NCBI RefSeq assembly: GCF_024323335.1 | Contig: NC_066583.1 | Span: 14,474,665 to 14,538,664, forward strand | Source of the DNA: Lathyrus oleraceus | Lineage: Eukaryota > Streptophyta > Magnoliopsida > Fabales > Fabaceae | Reading direction: 5' to 3' | DNA length: 64,000 nucleotides | Shown here: positions 1 to 11,955 of the stretch, in pieces | Position numbering within the stretch: position 1 is the first letter of the stretch | Layout of the letters: each line of letters starts with the position of its first letter | The notes under the pieces: model-generated | Told to the model about the DNA's origin: nothing | What the model saw: only the letters and a program-made list of their open reading frames with translations | Database searches by the model: none | Position numbers and translations under genes: made by a program

Positions 1-129
1 AAAACCCAGTTGAAAAATAAACTTTTTCAGAGAGTTGTATTTATTGGGTCAGAAAATGTGAAAACACAAACGGATTTGGGAAGCTGAAACAAGAGACAAA
101 AGAAGAAACAACCACTAATTAAAAAACAA

Positions 130-242
130 AACTTTATGAAGAATGGAAGCATTAGTCTACTCAATAATTTTCCATCGATCTCTATGTCAAAAAACATTTT
201 GTGGGTCACACCCTCCAAATCATCTTCCAAAAGTGTATCCTT
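130..242 (-). pseudogene. Cyclophilin-like (peptidyl-prolyl isomerase) exon relic
   Basis: Read on the minus strand, an exon-like stretch starts just after a plausible 3' splice site (GTTTAG, 243-248) and encodes a segment with GVTHKMFFDIEIDGK. This looks like the N-terminal beta strand of secretory-type plant cyclophilins (xVTHKVYFDxEIDGKxxGRI pattern); the following SRLMLPFFIK keeps the spacing of the family's GRI..GLFGK segment but not its residues. The rest of the ~165-residue isomerase domain, including the catalytic Arg/Phe/His region, is absent. The frame then runs into unrelated Phe-rich sequence. I read it as a decayed or captured single exon, not a working gene. The assignment rests on about 25 residues, so chance similarity is possible. 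Confidence 0.45.
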
Positions 243-1737
<1,495 letters not shown>

Positions 1738-1937
1738 TATAAAAAAAAGATTAATTATTATAAACTGTTAGTGTAAAAAGTTTTACACCGTCGGTTCATC
1801 ACCATCACTCGTTTGTATTACTTTATAGATTTTTAAAATAAAAGTCAAACTTCTTTTAATATCCAACGTCTATAATTAACTGATGGTGTAAAATCCTTTT
1901 ACACTGACAGTGTATTCAATTAATCTCTATAAAAAAA
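1738..1937. mobile_element. MITE of about 180 bp, Mutator-like, with ~10-bp TSD
   Basis: The element body is about 1748-1927. Its ends form an inverted repeat of roughly 50 bp: left AGATTAATTATTATAAACTG.. and right, reversed, GAGATTAATTGAATACACTG.., both continuing into AGTGTAAAA..TTTTACACC. It is flanked by TATAAAAAAA at 1738-1747 and 1928-1937. Long TIRs with a 9-11-bp TSD fit a Mutator-like MITE. The TSD is low complexity, so its exact length is uncertain. Confidence 0.72.
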
Positions 1938-2159
1938 CAAATTTACAATATTTAAAATATTTTTTATAAAACATCTTAATAAAAATCATTTTTAAAAATA
2001 CAAAGAAAAAATCTATTATTATTTTTATTTAAAAAAGGAGGGTTGGAGTTCAAAAAAGAGTAAACACTCTAATACAATTAACTAATAATAATAAAAGAAG
2101 AAAAATTTGAGGATGAATTCGCTTATAAAACAAGAGAAAAAATCTTTTGTTTTAAAGTT

Positions 2160-2460
2160 AAAACATGCTTGAATTTTGCCATCATTGTAACTGTATTGGT
2201 CACTCCCAATCAAACTGTACGAAACTTAAAGCATGCTAGAGGATAATGATTTAGGTTCCCATCCTAGCAAACTACAACCCTTCCAACCTATTGTGCAAAT
2301 AATTCCTGTTAGGATGAACAAAGATATGGACTTTGTAAAAAAACTCTTGGGCTAATCTTTGAGATATAGAACTAGAAATTGAAGACTTGGAGAAGGAGCC
2401 CAACACACCAGACTCTTTTCAGGCAATCTTAAGCCCAAAAGAGGCTTTCACCAAAGTAAC
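2160..2460 (+). pseudogene. Zinc-knuckle (CCHC) relic, LINE ORF1-type
   Basis: A short plus-strand frame encodes CHHCNCIGHSQSNC at about 2178-2219, an exact CX2CX4HX4C zinc knuckle. The Phe-Cys-xx-Cys..Ile-Gly-His..Asn-Cys arrangement is the form seen at the C-terminal side of plant LINE ORF1 proteins. Downstream sequence can be read as Pro/Lys-rich coding remnants but is broken by stops and frameshifts. Such a protein binds element RNA in an RNP. A retroviral-type gag knuckle is the alternative. No reverse transcriptase follows, so this is an isolated fragment. Confidence 0.5.
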
Positions 2461-2670
2461 TCCTATAAAAAAAATCCAAAGCTTCTACTCACAAAATCAC
2501 TTATGGAACAATGTCCAAAGTTGGTACTTCCAACTATAAAAAATGATTTACAACATCTGGAATCACTGGAACAATGTCCAAAGAGGAAAAATTGAAAGAG
2601 GAAATTTGAGAAAGAAGCTGAATCTGGACTGCGTGAGAGAGAGAAAATCTGGAAATATATAGAGCAATCA

Positions 2671-3070
2671 GCGACGTGAATTTCACGTCGCAACCTTGCG
2701 AAATGAAATTCACGTCGCCACTCCCCAAAGACTATAAAGATGTGACACTAATAAAGGTGTCAGTCAACTGTCCCCCATCAAATCCTCTCAGTCAACTTTC
2801 CTCATAAATATTTTTTTATTTTTGAATTTAATGTTGCGACGTGATTTTCATGTCACAACTTAAATTTTGAAAATTTGAAATTTCTCCCCATCTGCCACCC
2901 TGTGCACGCCTGCCTTTTTTTTATTTTACTATTCAAGTTGCGACGTCATTACCACGTCACAATTTCCCATGTGCAAGTTTGACTCTCGATTTTTTAATAA
3001 TAAAAATATGTAGCGACGTGATTATCATATCGTGACTCCCTTTTATTGCCACGTGATTTTCACGTCACTA
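2671..3070. repeat. Array of near-palindromic GCGACGTGAATTTCACGTCGC motifs
   Basis: At least five variants of a ~21-bp near-palindrome occur at about 2671-2691, 2836-2856, 2940-2960, 3013-3034 and 3049-3069, plus a half copy at 2703-2717. Spacing is roughly 75-165 bp. The sequence between copies is AT-rich with no coding signal. The array abuts the decayed copia gag relic. It may be the subterminal part of a DNA transposon, by analogy with the GGCGC palindromes near the ends of the MULE at 38960-46739; that is inference. Confidence 0.7.
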
Positions 3071-3074
3071 TATC

Positions 3075-3458
3075 ATATGATTGGAGAGAAGTTTTCTTGT
3101 AATGTATCTCAAGCAATTTTTAGAAAAATATATCACTTCATAATATATGGGGTCATAGACATCAGAAACCACCATTTAACTTTCTCATTGTCATGACAAT
3201 GTACCACTTCTTGTATCCATCATCGTTTTCCGTGGGAGATTGTTAGTTACCCCAGACAAATTATAACTTCTCATTCTCAACAATATGCATTTCTATAATC
3301 TGAGACCATATATCATAATTTGTTTCGTTGAGTATAATCCAAATATTGAAGGATGAGTTCTCTGAGTGAATAATAATTGGAGCAGGAATAGACTTAGTGG
3401 TGGAGACTTCATGATCTCTTTTTGGTGTTTCTAGACATTCAGAATCTGTATTTCTCAT
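3075..3458 (-). pseudogene. Ty1/copia gag N-terminal relic
   Basis: On the minus strand a frame from about 3458 encodes ..SFNIWIILNETNYDIWSQ.., the N-terminal signature of copia-type gag (L-N-x-x-N-Y-x-x-W). It continues through stops into FVWGN..QSPTENDDGYKKW and, after a frameshift, WWFLMSMTPYIMK, which keeps the order of residues expected in this gag domain. At least three stops and one frameshift are present, and the relic ends at about 3075 against the near-palindrome array. No LTR, protease, integrase or RT of this element is visible nearby. It is an old truncated fragment. Confidence 0.75.
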
Positions 3459-3731
3459 GGCATTAGGTTTGGACCTAGGTCTGATGCCACATTTTTGTTT
3501 GAGAAAAATATTTTCTTTCTTGTATTTTCAAATAAAGTTATACAAGGATTATATAGCTTACATTTACTGAGAAGTATAGTCGTGATTACAACTATTATAG
3601 CTAACAAATATTAATCCTAAGATGTCTCTTATTTCCACCTTTCCTATTTTTTATGAAATTGAATCCCATAGACTAAGACTCAATAAAAGAAACAAAATTT
3701 CAACAAATGGTTCCATAGATTTTTATTCTTT
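3459..3731. other. Noncoding flank between copia relic and MITE
   Basis: AT-rich sequence. The part next to 3458 may be the 5' leader of the minus-strand copia relic (a GGTxTGATGCC-like string near 3478-3487 vaguely resembles a degraded primer site). Nothing else is recognisable. Confidence 0.4.
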
Positions 3732-4039
3732 TATTTTATTTTAGGATTAAATATACGACACCTCTTTGCAATGTAGGTGAATTTTGCTTTACCTCCTGTA
3801 ATTTTTTTTTCTGAATTCCCCTCGTAATAGTTTTTTATACCCCTCTAAGCGTACAATTTGACACTAAGTTTGGGGGTAAACCAATAAAAATAATATTACA
3901 GGGGTAACTTTTGCACTTAGGGGACAAAAGATATAAAATTTTAAGATTTCAAGGGGAGATTCAATTTTTTTACAGAGAGATAAACCGAATTTCGCTAACA
4001 TTGCAAGGGAGTATCGTATATTTTATCCTTTATTTTATT
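3732..4039. mobile_element. MITE of 290 bp (foldback, Mutator-like) with 9-bp TSD
   Basis: The body 3741-4030 is an inverted repeat over most of its length. The left end TTAGGATTAAATATACGAC pairs with the reverse complement of the right end (AAGGATAAAATATACGATA), and the arms continue past TTTGCAATGT. It is flanked by TATTTTATT at 3732-3740 and 4031-4039. Long TIRs and a 9-bp TSD fit a nonautonomous Mutator-like foldback element. It carries no coding capacity. Confidence 0.8.
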
Positions 4040-4379
4040 AGTAGTGGTTGTGAATAGGATAAACAATTATTCAACCATTTTTGTTTTGCTGAAAATTGTT
4101 CAGCAAATGTCATTTCTTGAAACACTGATTTCTGAAAAATCAAAACTCATTTGAATTGGGTTGAGAAAATAATTTTGAATCGTGTAATGGTTTCTACTCA
4201 TATATGATACTTGCATTATGAATTATGTAGGCTCCATTGTTGCTCAAATGGAATGGAAAATAGTAATGGTGTTTCTGGTATGGAGTCTTATGTTAAAACA
4301 CTAGTAGTGATGAACATAAAAATGCATTATGGGAAGCCATCGAGAGTGATTATAGTTTGTTTTTGGATTTGAAGAAGTA

Positions 4380-7300
4380 ATTAAGTGTGGTAGATAAATA
4401 TGTGTCCCTCCATGTCGTCCACCATGTTTTCCGAAACCCCCTTGTGACTGAAGTTGAAATTATTCTCAAATGCATTAAGTCATTTCCAAAAGGGACATCA
4501 TGTGGTACAAATGGTTTCTGATCCTAACGCATATTAGAAATGCTCTATGGAGAAATTAAGGTTTTGGAAAGAGATCTTATAGGTGAAATCACTCCGGCAT
4601 TTAAATTATGGCTAGGAGAAAGATAGTTAGATAGAGATTCTAGCTTCCTCACCCTTTGTGATATTATTAAGGCTTGATGTTGGGATGCACCGTATTGTAG
4701 GATGTACTATTTGGAAGTGTCTTGGTTCCAATGTTAATATGAAAAATGTGAGTAAATATGAGGAAAAGTATATCAATGAATTTTAGTATATGATCAGGGT
4801 ATTTGGTGGTGCAGATGCATTTTTCACAATGTCATCAGAGTGTTGAGCAAGTGACATGGAAATGGTTATTTGGCTATACTCCTAATACATTTCTCAAACT
4901 ATTACAACATGGTAGACGAGACACCATTAACGCATAACATGAAGATGATATATCTACTTATTTCTTTATGGGTTGAGTTTCTTTATGATCATGAAACATG
5001 GTTTTAACTTGTGGATGAACATATCATGTCAGCCATTGGATTGCAACAAGGAGGCATGTTAGGTTTCCGAATTTTTACTCTTGTGCTTCACTTTCTTATT
5101 CATAAATCAGATAAAATTGCAAGCTTTTTCTTCATGCTTGATATCTTAATGTTGGGACTGTCGTATGCGATTTTGAGGAGGTGGCTAAATCCTTTGACAT
5201 CATTTGAGAGACAAGTCCAAAATTAGGCATTGCCTTGAATATTCATAAGATTAAAACCCTTTGTCCTTCATGTTATGGAAATAAATATCGTGGAGGAGTT
5301 ATTCCCTTTAAACATTTACAGATTGATGTAAAGGGTCATATTTTTAAGAGGAGTTGTTAGTCGAGATAGAGGTTCCTCATACTCTTTTGTGGCTTCTAAT
5401 GATAAATATAAAGTGTTACAAGATCATATATTAAGAGATAAGGAGATATGTGGTATGACTCTAATTTGACAAGACTCTAGATGGTCTTTGTGGCACGGTT
5501 ATAATGTTTGACCTTAGCAGTTTTCTTAGCATGAATAATGTCCTTCTAAAGACCAACATTTTTGGTGAATTACCTTTATAGTAAAAGTGTTAAGGACATG
5601 GAAGTAAATTTTGATATGATTACAAGACATAAATAAGTTTTTAGATGTATACAAACAACACATGCTCAATATTTTCTTCTAGATGTTCTTATTGATAAGT
5701 AATTCCATGATATCTCACAAGTAGAGTACCATACTATCAATAAGTATCGTCTCAGAACTAAATGTCATGTTTGCTCCATTTTATTCTTGTGTTACACCTT
5801 ATTCATAAAATCAGATAAAATTACAAGATTTTTCTTCTTGCTTGATATCTTGATGATGAGACTGTCGTATGCAATTTTGAAGAGGTGGCTAGATTGTTTA
5901 ACATCATTTGAGAGACTAGTTTAAGATAATTTTTTGAATGAAATATTCATAAGACTAAAATATTTTGTCCTCCATGTTATGGAAATAAACATTGTTGGGA
6001 GTTGTTCCCTTCAAACATTAATAGATTGGTGTAAAGGGTGAAATTTTTTAGAGGAGTTGTTAGTCGAGATAGAGGTCCCTCATACTCTTTTGTGGCTTCC
6101 GAGTACCAATATAGGTATTACACGATCATATAATTATATGCAATGGTATATATGGTATGACATTGATTCTGACAAAACTCTAAATGGTCTTTATTGTAGG
6201 ATTATGACGTTTGACCTTAGCAATTTTGCTAGCATGGATAATGTCCCTCTAAAGCCCAACATGTTTTGGTTAATTCCTTTTTTAGAAAAAGTGTTAAGGA
6301 CATTGAAGTAAATTTTGATATGATTACAAGTCTAATATTGGTTCATGCTTCGTATATTGACGATTCGACTTCCGTGTGTGATTTTGAGGAGGTGGTTGAT
6401 GCCTTTGACATCATTTGAGAGACGAGTCTGAGAATAGGTGTTGAATTGAATATTCATAGGACTAAAATCTTTTGTCATTCATGTGATTGAATAAACAATG
6501 TAGGGAGTTGTTCCCTTTAAACATTAATAAGATTTGTGTAAAGGGTTAAATTTTTTAGAGGAGCGGTTAGTCAAAATAGATGTTCTGCATACTCTTTTCG
6601 GGTTTTTGATGATCAATATTATGTGTTACAAGATCATATATTGAGAGATAATGTGATATACCTTAATTTTGACAAGATTCTAGATGGTCTTTGTGGTACG
6701 ATTATGACGTTTGACCTTAGCAGTTTTTCTTTCTTAGATAATTTCTCTCTAACACCTAAAGAGCTTTGGTGAATGTTATTTTTAGTAAAGTGTTAAGGAT
6801 ATGGAAGTAAATTTTGATATGATCACAAAACATAAATTATTTTTTAGATGTTTGCAAACATCACATGCTCAAAAATTTATTATAATCGTTCCATTTGATA
6901 GGTAATTCCATGATATGTCACAAGTTGAGTATCATACTATCATCAAGTATCGCCTCATAATTACATTATTTCTTATTGATGAGGTTTTTCCTATTTTTCG
7001 TAACGCATTTCTAGATATCTTTGAGAGTACATGATTTATTGTATGAGCTTTTAAGATTCAAATGCATGAATGACTTTGTTACAAATTTCCTTTTTTATAT
7101 ATTTAAGAAAGTGGAAGTAATTGTGAAGAAAGAGACACCCATGGGCTTCTTGACTCATCCGCAAGAAGAAAGATCGACACTTAGATTAGTAGATATTGTA
7201 GTGTACAAGTGGGTAGGAGAAAAAATTACATATGTGAACTTAACTGGAGTTTATCCACTTTTAGTATTGAGAACTGTGAACTTTACTATGAGACTGAAAG

Positions 7301-7480
7301 CCCTCAAAGTTGCTTCAAACATAAAGGCCATTCACGAGAAAATATATTTTGACAATCAATATGTTTTAATGTGATTTGTGTTTTGACACTTTTGATTTTC
7401 TATCACTATAGACCGTTGATCTTCTACAAAGAGTTCAAAGGATCGTGTAAAATAATGTTGTCTCATAGATCTATAATTGT
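4380..7480 (+). pseudogene. Decayed LINE-type reverse transcriptase gene
   Basis: Translated piecewise, this stretch follows the order of a non-LTR reverse transcriptase: KSFPKGTSCG near 4478, an NRVLS-type segment near 4840, SLWVEFLYDHE near 4965-5000, then IMSAIGLQQGGMLG..LVLHFLIHK (5023-5105, the QQGDPLG motif with GD changed to GG), a degraded active site (LDILMLG where a Y-[AL]-D-D motif belongs), and finally a C-terminal open frame 7021-7374 (FLTHPQEERSTLR..VYKWVGEKITYVNLTGVYPL). Dozens of stops and frameshifts make it non-functional. The middle part is present three times. A segment between the palm/thumb and the later part (before the SSYSFVAS string) looks deleted in every copy. The family is common in legume genomes, often annotated simply as reverse transcriptase. 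Confidence 0.78.
5058..6955 (+). repeat. Three diverged tandem copies inside the RT relic
   Basis: Copy A about 5058-5755, B about 5765-6332, C about 6335-6955. Shared landmarks: CTTATTCATAAA(A)TCAGAT at 5097 and 5803; GATTTTGAGGAGGTGG or near-identical at 5168, 5874 and 6383; AGTGTTAAGGACATGGAAGT-like strings near 5588, 6293 and 6787. Copies A and C share a longer tail (ATTCCATGATAT..CAAGT) missing from B. Units are therefore unequal in length and clearly diverged. Confidence 0.8.
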
Positions 7481-8178
7481 AGTTTTAAACATGATTGATT
7501 TTTCAATCTAAAAATAATTAACGGCAACTTATTGTTCTTTTGTCTTTCTTTTGTATGTAACTTTTTTAAAATATGGTAATATTATGAAAATGAAAAATAA
7601 GTTTTAAATTTGTTACAATATAAAAAATTAACATAAATAATTATTATCTTAAAGATATGTTAAACTCAAATACGACATAAATAATTATTATTTTAAAGAG
7701 TATGTAAAACTCAAATACAACACTGTCTCAATAAATTAATTCAGTTAGTAACTTTGCAAGAATATCAAATGCAGGAGTTGGTTTGACCCGTGATATCTCA
7801 CTTGTTCACCTTTAAAAAAGTGAATTCGACTATTTTACAAAAAAAACTCATAGAATAATTATTATTGTCCCTTAAAATAAAAGGGAGAAAATAAATATTA
7901 ATGTATTTTAAAAAATAAAAATTATTTATATGATATATAATCATAGAATAATTTAATATAAGAGTGCTGCAACAGGCCAAATCGAACCAATGTTCAAAAT
8001 GTTGGAAAACTATATGTTACTACTAGATTAGATTAAATATTAGAATTAGTGGCTTATCAAAAATAAAAAAGAATTATTAAATAAAAACCACTTGATAATG
8101 TATTACTAGATCTCTTTATAGTTCTACTCATTTGACTCCAGTGATAACTGTGAAGAATTCAACGTTGAAAGTTGAAAT
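7481..8178. other. AT-rich region upstream of the BURP gene, with a small tandem repeat
   Basis: Two adjacent ~44-bp copies sharing AAATAATTATTAT and AACTCAAATAC lie at about 7631-7720. The rest is AT-rich. The promoter and 5' leader of the BURP gene must lie in the last few hundred bases, but no TATA box could be assigned with confidence; TCTTTATAG at 8113 is only a weak candidate. Confidence 0.5.
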
Positions 8179-9137
8179 ATGGCAATAAATTTTGCATCTT
8201 GGATCATCCTTCTTCATCTTCTCCTAATCCTATTGGTATGTTTCTTTCTTTCTCTGTCTTTCTTTCTCTTTCTCTTTTTATTTTTCTTTAATTTCCAAAT
8301 ATCACTGAGCTTTTGCAGTGTTCTAATGGAAACCAAGCAAGGGAAATTGTTGAAACAGAAAACAAATCATTGGAAATTCAACACAACCATCATCATCATC
8401 ATCATCATCAACATAATCATATGACTCATAATATTGATCCTTCATTGATGGTCTTTTTCACTTTGAAAGATTTGAAAGTTGGAAAAACAATGCAAATTTA
8501 TTTCCCTAAGAGAGACCCTTCAACTTCGCCAAAGTTATGGCCAAAAGAAAAAGCTGAATCACTTCCTTTCTCATCAAACCAACTCTCATATCTTCTCAAA
8601 TTCTTCTCTTTTTCTCCAAACACTCCACAAGCCATGGCTATGGAAAACACCTTACAAGAATGTGAAAGCAAACACATCAAAGGAGAAGTCAAATTCTGTG
8701 CTACTTCGTTACAATCTATGCTGGAATTCACACAAAAAACTCTTGGTTCAACTTCTGAAATCCAAGTTTATGCAACTTTGCATAAAACAAAGTCAAGTGT
8801 CACTTTTCAAAATTACACTATAGTAGAAATTATGATGGAAATTCTAGCTCCAAAAATGGTGGCTTGTCACACTGTGCCTTACCCTTTTGCTGTTTTCTAT
8901 TGTCATAGTCAAGAAAGTGAGAATAGGGTGTATAAAGTATTACTAGGGGGTGAGAATGGAGATAAAGTTGAAGCTATGGTTGTTTGTCATATGGATACAT
9001 CACAATGGTCACCTAGTCATGTTTCATTTCAAGTTCTTGGTGTTACACCAGGAAGTTCTTCTGTGTGTCACTTTTTTCCAGCTGATAATTATATTTGGGT
9101 CCCTAAATTGAAATCACAAGGTTCATCTAGCATGTGA
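8179..9137 (+). CDS. BURP-domain protein, BNM2-like, two exons
   Basis: Predicted 291-residue secreted protein. Exon 1 (8179-8235) encodes a 19-residue hydrophobic signal-peptide core; an 83-bp intron (8236-8318, GTATGT..TTGCAG, phase 0) follows, and exon 2 is 8319-9137. After a short His-rich stretch (seven CAT codons, 8388-8408) the BURP domain starts at SLMVFFTLKDL, with the conserved FF pair, and LPFSS in the middle. It ends with the exact family signature CH-X10-CH-X26-CH-X25-CH (first CH at residues 202-203, last at 269-270, codons 9066-9071). There is no long spacer or repeat segment between signal and domain, which points to the short BNM2-like group rather than RD22 or PG1-beta types. 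BURP proteins act in the apoplast or cell wall; the exact role here is unknown. It is the only intact host gene in the window. Start chosen because only that ATG supplies a signal peptide and splices in phase. Confidence 0.92.
8236..8318 (+). other. Intron of the BURP gene
   Basis: Starts GTATGTTTCTTT and ends with a pyrimidine-rich tract and TTTTGCAG. It separates the signal-peptide codons from the mature protein and is phase 0, so the reading frame is kept. An early first intron right after the signal peptide is common in short BURP genes. Confidence 0.88.
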
Positions 9138-9989
9138 TTTGTAATAATTTAGTACTAGTGTGCTTGCAATTTGTGTTTATGTTGCTAAAAATAATGTGTT
9201 GTATTCAAAGCTAAATAAGTTTTTTATGAGTATATGTTAAAGTCTCTACTTTTATAATTTTCTTTTAATTTTGAATCATGATGATCTTGATCTGATTATT
9301 CAATATCTCTATCAAAAACTATAGTTGTTAAATGAGTTTATATATTAATAAAAATGTATTTATTTAGTTTGGCCTCATGGTCTTCATCTCAACATCTATT
9401 AGACTCCAATTGTAATATAGAAATTTTTTAATATATACCTTATATTTTTTTAAAACACCTCATAAAGTTTTATTGTAATCATGTTTAAAAATCCTTTTGG
9501 ACGCCCTCAGATGTGAAGCGTTGCTTCTATCTCATAAAGTTTCATTTTGATCATGTTTAAAAGTTTATCTGGACGCACTCAGATCTGAAACGTTGTTTCT
9601 GCAACATATCTCTACAAGAAATATGTTAAGAACACTTACTTTTCAATACTCTCTACTCCTCCTACCATATTTAAGATTTTAGACAACTGTTTAGAACCGT
9701 TGTTGAATGGTAGAAAATCTTTGTTAAAATAAAATATAACTAATAGACACTGATTCTATTGTAAATTCGTATATGTGGCGGTTTTTATATTTTAGGTAGA
9801 GCGAGATAAAATCAAATTTAAAATTTATGTTTATACATATTATAAAGAAAAGTGGTAAGTCAAAAATGTTGGAGACTCTAACCAACAAAACTTATACCTT
9901 TCTCATAACAAAGGCAAACCAATCGGAGAAGATCAATGAATAAGATGGATGGACTAGAGTTGCATCCAATAGCATATTAAGGAGGAACG
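9138..9989. other. 3' flank of the BURP gene, with a 72-bp tandem duplication
   Basis: No clear coding sequence. A possible polyadenylation signal (CTAAATAAG) lies near 9210. Two adjacent ~72-bp copies at 9460-9531 and 9532-9603 share CATAAAGTTT, GATCATGTTTAAAA-like and GGACGC[CA]CTCAGAT strings at about 80% identity. What they belong to is not clear. Confidence 0.6.
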
Positions 9990-11744
9990 AAGAAAAATGG
10001 GACACTGCAACTTTAGGAAAAAGGCAAGGAGAAACTAAAACTTTGACCTTTTTCATCATAGAATTCGGAGAAAAAACAAGAGCGAAAGATTTGTATCATA
10101 CTTTTATGGATCTAGGAGATATATATCAAGAGGTCATTCCTCCCAAAAGAAATGTGAGAGGGATGAGGTACGATTTTGTTAGGTTTTTCTACGTGAGAGA
10201 TGAAAGATTGTTGGCAGCCAAGATGGATAATACATTTTTGAAGAGAAGAAAGATCTTTGCCAATATTCCTAGATTTTAGACGAAAGAGTTTAATGCGAAG
10301 AGGAAGGCGGATGTTGGTAGTGGAATGGAAGAGAACAAAGGAAAATTTGAACTTAGAGGAGGTCCATTGGGAATAAGGATGCATATTTAGAGTAACACCA
10401 CTAGGGAAAGAAATATTACTCGAAATAACAAGAGATCATATGCGGATGAAACTAAAGGGAAACTCTATCATTTTCAACCAAGTAGAATAAGAAAATTTCC
10501 AAAGATTCATCTGAAGTGTTAGACAACAGAAGATGAGATAACCAGATTCGATAAAGCTTACATTGGAGTGGTGGAGAATCCAGGGTTAACTTATAGTATG
10601 TTAGAGATGTTTCACTCTGAGGGATATTTTTTTGTCAAAGTAACTCCATTAGGTTTCAACTATTGTCTAATCTAGTAGGAGGGGAGGTGAAAGCTTTGAT
10701 TGAGAGGGTAGGGATTGGTTAGGGCAGTGGTTTAAAGAGGTTAGAAAATGGAAATCGGACGATATGGATCCATAAAGAGTAACGTGGTTAAGATGCTATG
10801 GATTACCAAGTCATGCATGGAATCGAAGGCTCTTTGATTTCTTAACAGCAATGTTGGGAATATACATTTGCAATGATGACAACACAAGTAAGGGTAATAA
10901 AATGGATGTAGCAAGGCTTATGATCAGAGCAAGATGTGCAACGGTGATTAATGAAGTTATAAACATAAAGGTTAATGAAAATATGTTTAGAATTAAGATG
11001 ATGGAAGAGGCGCATGGTCTGGTAGGAGACTTGGGAAGGAAGAATAATTATGGTGTCTTAGGGTCGGTGAGTGCTGAATCAGAGTCGAAGAGGAGCTACG
11101 ATGGTTCAGAAGAAGATGACAACGATGGAATTTTTTAGGGTCCAATCAACGATGGAGCAATTCGAGATAATGAAGTTAACGTGACAAGTGAAGAAGTCAT
11201 AGGTGATAAAGTGATGGTAGTCTTTGATAGGGCTGAAGAAAATCAGAATATTTCACCAATCTCACCATATTTGTTTGCTAATAGCAAAAAGGTGATTTTT
11301 CATACTCGTGTTGTTGAGGACAACATAAAGGCTATGAGTGTGATATCTCATAATAACTTTTTAGAGGTCAATCAGGATACGTGTCTTGAGGTAGTGGAGG
11401 TTTCAGAGAAGTATGAGGAAGAACTATGTTGCAACAATTTATTTAAGTCAGGGAGGACCCATTTGGAGGAGGAAGGGGTTAATGAGATATTTGGGCCATT
11501 AATACCAAACCCAACAACTAAAGGCCCAATTTATTTTGATGAGGCATGTTTGACGGCTAGGAAGGTTAAGCCGAAGAGAAAAAATGTTAGGGATGTGAGA
11601 GATTTTGGAGAAAAGGGAGAAATCAAACCATCTTACTTTGCATGTCTCAATTCGAAGAAAACATTTTTTTCAGCAAAATCAAAGTGTTCTACAGAAGAAA
11701 TGAGCAACGGAGGGGATCATTTTTCTAGAGGGTCTATTTTGTAA
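9990..11744 (+). pseudogene. L1-type LINE ORF1 (RNA-binding protein), decayed
   Basis: The open piece 10043-10279 encodes TFFIIEFGEKTRAKDLYHTF..VIPPKRNVRGMRYDFVRF..LLAAKMDN, the RRM-like RNA-binding domain found at the N-terminus of plant L1 ORF1 proteins. Further pieces follow in order: EMFHSEGYFFVKVTPLG near 10607, PSHAWNRRLFDFL near 10810, DDNTSKGNKMDVARLMIRARC (10866-10938), and a variable C-terminal region 11181-11744. Several stops and frameshifts separate them. The protein would coat element RNA in an RNP. The zinc knuckle expected in some families was not found. Confidence 0.8.
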
Positions 11745-11955
11745 GGTAAATTGTTGATGAAATATGATGTTAATTAGTGTAACAAACGGCTCACGAAGAT
11801 TTTTGATTCAGAGGTGGGAAGGGTTGTGTGGGAAACTATTTCAAAATTAGGGATAACTAGTAATGACAAGCAAGAAGAGCCGATGAAAGCAATTGAGAAG
11901 ATGGAAATCAGAGATAAAAAATGAACTCTAAGAACGAGGCGAAAAAAAGTTGATT

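Noticed and set aside
8179..8424. Unspliced 81-codon frame starting at the BURP ATG
   Set aside because: It reads through a good intron (GTATGT..TTGCAG); splicing joins the signal peptide in phase to the BURP domain.
8479..8823. Alternative-frame and minus-strand ORFs inside the BURP exon
   Set aside because: Shadows of the real exon; the BURP frame has the full CH signature.
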